Of a stretch of 64,000 nt of DNA, positions 60,442 to 64,000 are shown in pieces. This DNA is from Mycolicibacterium houstonense (GTDB lineage Bacteria; Actinomycetota; Actinomycetes; Mycobacteriales; Mycobacteriaceae). The DNA lies in NCBI RefSeq assembly GCF_900078665.2, contig NZ_LT546207.1:2261738-2325737 (forward strand), in the 5' to 3' direction. Numbering within the stretch: position 1 is the first letter of the stretch; the number at the start of each line of letters is the position of its first letter. The translations under genes and the position numbers were made by a program. The notes beneath the pieces were generated by a model that worked only from the letters and a program-made list of their open reading frames with translations, was not told the DNA's origin and made no database searches.

Positions 60442-61940
60442 GCATCTCACTCCTGCTGGAGATGGCGGTCTCCGGCGGGCCTGACCGCACCGCGGTGGTA
60501 TCCGACGATCTGCGCCTTACCACCGAGGAGCTCAGCTCCCTCGCGGACGGCGGTGCCGGGGTCATCGCGTCGTCGGGGGCAGCCCACGTGGCGTATGTCG
60601 GCACCGGCGGCGCATTGCTGCCGCTGCTGCTGTTCGCCTCGGCGCGCGCCGCCGTGCCGTTCACCCCGCTGAACTACCGGCTCAGCAAAGAGGGCCTGCA
60701 CGAGCTGATCGAGCGGCTGCCCGAGCCGCTGGTGGTCGCAGACACCGAATACGCCGACGTGGTCGCCGGATCCGCCAAGCACGTCGTCACCTCCGAGGAA
60801 TTTCTGGCGGCAGCCCGTACCGCCGAACCTGCGGCCGAGTTCGCCGACCCCGACGCCGTCGCCGTCGTGCTGTTCACCTCGGGCACCACATCGCGCCCCA
60901 AGGCCGTCGAGCTGACCCACAACAACCTGACCAGCTACATCACCGGAACGGTCGAGTTCGCCTCCGCCGCACAGGAAGACGCGGCGCTGATCTGCGTGCC
61001 GCCGTATCACATCGCCGGGGTCAGCGCGGCCATGTCGAACCTGTACGCCGGCCGAAAGATGGTGTATCTGCGGCACTTCGACGCAGCCAGGTGGGTCGAG
61101 CTGGTCCGCACCGAAGGCGTCACCTCGGCCACCGTGGTGCCCACCATGCTCGACCGCATCGTCACGGCACTGGAAGCCGCCGACGTCGACCTGCCGACAT
61201 TGCGCAATCTGGCCTACGGCGGCTCCAAGGTGGCCCTGCCCTTGGTCCGCAAAGCCCTGCAACTGTTGCCGAACGTCGGTTTCGTCAATGCCTATGGCTT
61301 GACCGAAACCAGTTCCACCATCGCGGTTCTGGGCCCCGACGATCACCGCGAGGCACTGGCCGCCGAGGACGCGGCCGCCGCCAGGAGGCTCGGCTCGGTG
61401 GGCCAGGTGGTGCCCGGCGTCGAGGTGCAGATCCGTGCCGACGACGGCACCGTGCTCGGCGCCGGCGAGACCGGTGAACTGTTCGTGCGCGGCCAGCAGG
61501 TGTCGGGTCGCTACACCGACATCGGATCGGTGCTCGACGCCGACGGGTGGTTCCCCACCAAGGATGTCGCCATGCTCGACGAGGGCGGTTACCTGTTCAT
61601 CGGCGGACGCTCCGACGACACCATCATCCGCGGCGGAGAGAACATCGCCCCGGCCGAGATCGAGGACGTGCTCGTCGAACATCCCGAGGTCCGAGACGTG
61701 GCCGTCGTCGGCCCCGAAGATCCGCAATGGGGCCAGATCATCGTGGCCGTCGTGGTCCCCGTCGAGGGGACCTCGCCCGACCCGGACGCCCTGCGCGATC
61801 ATGTCCGCAAGCAACTGCGCGGATCCCGCACCCCCGACCGGGTGGTGTTCCGCGATGAACTGCCCACAAACCCGACCGGCAAGGTCCTGCGCCGCCAACT
61901 CGTCGACGAGCTCGCACCAGCCAGTAAGGAGTCAGCATGA
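60438..61940 (+). CDS. Acyl-CoA synthetase (AMP-forming)
   Basis: A 500-residue ANL-superfamily ligase. Motifs are VVLFTSGTTSRPKAVEL (P-loop), VPPYHIAG, NAYGLTETSS, GWFPTKDVAMLDEGGYL, RSDDTIIRGGENI and the Lys in NPTGKVLRRQ. GGEN and the general pattern fit medium-chain or aryl acid ligases. It is coupled to the SDR by ATGA and to the small protein by another ATGA. It may activate a ring-derived acid for the nearby mutase pathway. Confidence 0.93.
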   Translation: MSISLLLEMAVSGGPDRTAVVSDDLRLTTEELSSLADGGAGVIASSGAAHVAYVGTGGALLPLLLFASARAAVPFTPLNYRLSKEGLHELIERLPEPLVVADTEYADVVAGSAKHVVTSEEFLAAARTAEPAAEFADPDAVAVVLFTSGTTSRPKAVELTHNNLTSYITGTVEFASAAQEDAALICVPPYHIAGVSAAMSNLYAGRKMVYLRHFDAARWVELVRTEGVTSATVVPTMLDRIVTALEAADVDLPTLRNLAYGGSKVALPLVRKALQLLPNVGFVNAYGLTETSSTIAVLGPDDHREALAAEDAAAARRLGSVGQVVPGVEVQIRADDGTVLGAGETGELFVRGQQVSGRYTDIGSVLDADGWFPTKDVAMLDEGGYLFIGGRSDDTIIRGGENIAPAEIEDVLVEHPEVRDVAVVGPEDPQWGQIIVAVVVPVEGTSPDPDALRDHVRKQLRGSRTPDRVVFRDELPTNPTGKVLRRQLVDELAPASKESA

Positions 61941-62248
61941 TCAAGAACGGCACCCGTCTGCAGAGTCAGGTGTGCGACACCCAGGTGATCGTGGTGCGCA
62001 GCGCCGACAGCCTCGACGACCTGCGCGCCGGTGGTGTGCCGATGATCGCACTCGACCAGGAGAAGCCGGCGAAAGACTCCGGTCTCACTCTCGACCCGGC
62101 GTTCTCCGACGGCAACCTGATGGGCAAGCGCTACGTCGACGAGGGCGGCGCCGAGGTGCTGGTCACCAAGGCCGGTGCCGGCACACTCTCCATCGGCACC
62201 ACGCCGCTGGCGATCAAGGAAGCCAAGCCACTGCCCGCCAGCGATTAG
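61937..62248 (+). CDS. Small conserved protein coupled to the acyl-CoA ligase
   Basis: A 103-residue protein translationally coupled to the ligase (ATGA). It opens NGTRLQSQVCDTQVIVVRSA, then has a Gly/Pro-rich middle (LRAGGVPMIALD) and ends with VLVTKAGAGTLSIGTTPLA. The Cys near residue 13 lacks CxxC partners. I recall similar proteins in actinobacteria beside ligases, of unknown function. The beta-rich pattern could be a small barrel or acyl-carrier-like partner, but nothing proves this. Confidence 0.82.
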   Translation: MIKNGTRLQSQVCDTQVIVVRSADSLDDLRAGGVPMIALDQEKPAKDSGLTLDPAFSDGNLMGKRYVDEGGAEVLVTKAGAGTLSIGTTPLAIKEAKPLPASD

Positions 62249-62295
62249 GCCGGGGCATGGTGCCATAGGCCACTCCGAGAACGTTGATCTCGCCA

Positions 62296-62781
62296 TCACC
62301 ACCTGAGCACGATGCCGATTTCCTCGTTGTCCTCACCGTAGAAATCGCCCGTCGGCACAAACCCGAGTTCCTTGTAGAACCGACCGGGACTGCTCGGGCC
62401 TTCGCCATAACTGGTGTGCAACTCGCGGAAGCCGCGGACGCTCAAGCTCGCGACAACCATGTCGATGGCCTTTCGGCCAATTCCACGTCCTTGGTATGGC
62501 CGCGCCACCATGAGTCTCCATAGGAAGACCCCGTGGCACTCGATACCGTCCTCGTAGTCGTAACCGTTGTGCAGCATGATGAATCCGACAAGCGTCTCGC
62601 CGAGATAGATGGCACGAAACCAGGCGCACTCCGAGAAATGCGCCTCGGCGATCGACACGGCGTTGTCGGCGACCATCTCATGTTGTTCGTCGGTGAGGGT
62701 CTCGCTCAACTCGCAGACCGCCGTCACCGTCAATGCGGTGATCCGGCGGAACGTGACGTCGGTGGTCGTGTCGCCGGTCAC
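62296..62781 (-). CDS. GNAT-family N-acetyltransferase
   Basis: A 161-residue GNAT protein. The acetyl-CoA loop is VARPYQGRGIGRKAIDMVV (Q/RxxGxG/A), preceded by LVGFIMLHNGYDY and followed by SSPGRFYKELGFVPTG. The pattern resembles spermidine/spermine-type acetyltransferases. The GTG at 62781 overlaps the stop of the upstream phosphotransferase-like gene (GTGA). The pair looks like a small detoxification or modification unit, unrelated to the catabolic operons. Confidence 0.88.
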   Translation of the reverse strand: MTGDTTTDVTFRRITALTVTAVCELSETLTDEQHEMVADNAVSIAEAHFSECAWFRAIYLGETLVGFIMLHNGYDYEDGIECHGVFLWRLMVARPYQGRGIGRKAIDMVVASLSVRGFRELHTSYGEGPSSPGRFYKELGFVPTGDFYGEDNEEIGIVLRW

Positions 62782-63944
62782 CGCAGTGGGCCTTCGGCAG
62801 TCGCAAACAACGCCCGTCGGTCCGCGTCCAACGTCTCGGTCAGATCCGCGGCGAGTTCTACCACCCACTGCTCGTCCTCGGCCAACTCATGCGTGTCGGG
62901 TCCGACGTCGATGACGTCGGCAAGCTCGAGAATTCCGTAGGCCAACTGCAATCGGTCGAACACCGCGAGTGCAGTACGAACGCGAGCGGACTCAGCCGCA
63001 CCACGCATGCCTCGTTCGTCCAGATAAGCGTCGAGAAAAATATCGCGCAGGTCCGGCCGCTCGCTGTATTCACGAATTGCCGACGCGACATCGCGCAGCA
63101 GGAATCCGGTGCCGAACTCACCGAAGTCGTAGCACATCGCGCGTCCCGTCTGGAAGCAGGCGTTGTCCGGCTCGAGGTCACCGTGCACCGGCCCTCGAGC
63201 GCGCAACTCCGGATCCAATGCCGCGACGGCATCATGGATGTGGAGTAGCGCCCGACGAAGTTCGACGTCTTCACTCAGGGATTCAGCCTCGGCAGCGAGA
63301 TCCAACTCTCGATTGGGCAACTCGCCCGGAAAGGCGGTGCGGTGCAGTGTGGCGAGCATCCGTCCCAGTGCGGCGACCTGCTCTTCACTGAGGTCGTCTG
63401 GCTCCAACCATTCGCCGGCCGCGGCAGGAAGCAGCGTCGCGGTCATCCGCCCGAGAGGGGTGATGATGTCTTCGGTGAGCCTCCCCGCGCGAGAACGGTG
63501 CGGGCATGTCACCGGGAAGCCTTGGTGAGCAAGCTGTTCCATCGATACGGCAACCACGTCAGCATCCGCAGCAGTGAGCGCCGACACCGGGTCGAGGCGC
63601 AGGAAGTGCGTGGGAGCCTCGACCGGGCCGAGACAGAAAACATGGCTCGCACTCGACCGCCAGAACAGCGCCACGCCGGGCGAGTGGCCCCACCGCGCAG
63701 CGGCGGCGTCGGCGATCGCGCTACGACCTTCCGAGTCCACCGTGCGGTCTAGGGCCAAGAGTTCGCTGAGTTTCAGCAGAGAGCATCGTCCTTCGAATGG
63801 GTACGGTTGTTGTCCGCGCAGACCGTATCCAAGCCGGTTGGGCGCGGCAATCGAATATTGGCGCCACCTGGCTAAGATGGGCCTGAAACCAACGCCTTTC
63901 GAACCAACATCCGGCCTGTGCTCGCCTAGGACTGCATCAGGCAC
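62778..63944 (-). CDS. Aminoglycoside phosphotransferase-like kinase (APH/choline kinase fold)
   Basis: Up to 388 residues of an APH-family protein. The catalytic loop is GPVHGDLEPDNACF (HGDxxxxN) and the metal motif is CYDFGEFGTGF (D-F-G-like). The upstream start is unsure: GTG at 63944 lacks a good ribosome binding site, and the first about 55 residues do not look conserved. TTG at 63758 is an alternative. Such proteins phosphorylate small hydroxyl compounds, and antibiotic resistance should not be assumed. It overlaps the acetyltransferase by four bases. Confidence 0.8.
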   Translation of the reverse strand: MPDAVLGEHRPDVGSKGVGFRPILARWRQYSIAAPNRLGYGLRGQQPYPFEGRCSLLKLSELLALDRTVDSEGRSAIADAAAARWGHSPGVALFWRSSASHVFCLGPVEAPTHFLRLDPVSALTAADADVVAVSMEQLAHQGFPVTCPHRSRAGRLTEDIITPLGRMTATLLPAAAGEWLEPDDLSEEQVAALGRMLATLHRTAFPGELPNRELDLAAEAESLSEDVELRRALLHIHDAVAALDPELRARGPVHGDLEPDNACFQTGRAMCYDFGEFGTGFLLRDVASAIREYSERPDLRDIFLDAYLDERGMRGAAESARVRTALAVFDRLQLAYGILELADVIDVGPDTHELAEDEQWVVELAADLTETLDADRRALFATAEGPLR

Positions 63945-64000
63945 GCGGCAACGGCCGCAGCCTCGGCCGCGCCGGCGGGCAGCGGAGTCGCCGCGGCGGC
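63926..64000 (-). CDS. Possible C-terminal end of a gene running off the window
   Basis: From base 64000 leftward an open frame reads Ala-rich residues ending VAACLMQS and stops at 63926. It would overlap the phosphotransferase GTG by 19 nt, as other genes here do. Only about 24 codons are visible and no family can be named. Confidence 0.35.
   Translation of the reverse strand, partial: AAAATPLPAGAAEAAAVAACLMQS

Noticed and set aside
62778-63944. Aminoglycoside resistance gene
   Set aside because: The APH fold is clear, but the family covers many small-molecule kinases and nothing here points to an antibiotic substrate.

Overview
The window reads as a high-GC actinobacterial chromosome, almost certainly a fast-growing Mycobacterium/Mycolicibacterium. 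Supporting signs are many GTG starts, dense four-base (ATGA) gene overlaps, a six-helix HAMP adenylate cyclase of the Rv1318c type, a mycofactocin-type dehydrogenase, an EspC-like type VII secretion protein, and large numbers of FadE/FadD/SDR/CaiB genes. No rRNA, tRNA, CRISPR array or intact insertion sequence was seen.

About 90% of the window is a catabolic island built from divergent operons. Region A (1-10.2 kb): a quinone-oxidoreductase fragment, a P450, a small TetR unit with its own palindromic operator, and a minus-strand operon of amidohydrolase, acyl-CoA dehydrogenase, SDR, CoA-transferase, thiolase and acyl-CoA dehydrogenase. Region B (10.4-16.4 kb, plus strand): carboxymuconolactone-decarboxylase-like protein, Rieske oxygenase, a 109-aa companion, an amidohydrolase lacking its HxH metal site, a SnoaL-like protein and a two-gene acyl-CoA dehydrogenase. 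Region C (16.4-32.7 kb): adenylate cyclase, crotonase, a candidate master TetR regulator, a mycofactocin-coupled SDR, then a nine-gene minus-strand operon (TetR, [3Fe-4S] ferredoxin, P450, amidohydrolase, two M24 proteins, crotonase, double CoA-transferase, SDR) preceded by a hydrolase/SDR operon.

Region D (32.7-36.5 kb) is different in character: a chimeric remnant of a type I restriction system (HsdR N-terminus joined to HsdM C-terminus) beside a three-gene cassette of an EspC-like protein, a DUF4185 protein with a helical N-terminal domain, and a lipoprotein. Region E (36.5-48 kb) is a meta-cleavage operon (MhpC, MhpA and MhpB homologues followed by a ketosteroid-dehydrogenase-like flavoprotein, a luciferase-like monooxygenase, an SDR, a cyclase-family protein and an FMN reductase), with a divergent IclR regulator and a second ketosteroid-dehydrogenase-like protein. 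Region F (48-62.3 kb): MeaB chaperone, a 52-codon thiolase relic, paired SDRs, an acyl-CoA ligase/dehydrogenase/crotonase operon, a [2Fe-2S] ferredoxin, a split B12-dependent acyl-CoA mutase operon, and an SDR/ligase/small-protein operon. The right edge holds an acetyltransferase and a phosphotransferase-like protein.

The feature that ties the island together is a 15-bp palindrome, consensus GAGAAYnnnATTCTC, in at least seven operon-control regions from 10.4 to 54.8 kb, with half-sites at 59.4-59.5 kb. It flanks the TetR gene at 18.9 kb, the best candidate for its binding protein. Taken together the genes suggest CoA-activated degradation of an aromatic or alicyclic compound: oxygenases introduce hydroxyls, MhpA/B/C open a catecholic ring, and ligases, dehydrogenases, crotonases, CoA-transferases, thiolase and the B12 mutase handle the acyl-CoA fragments. 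The substrate cannot be named from sequence.
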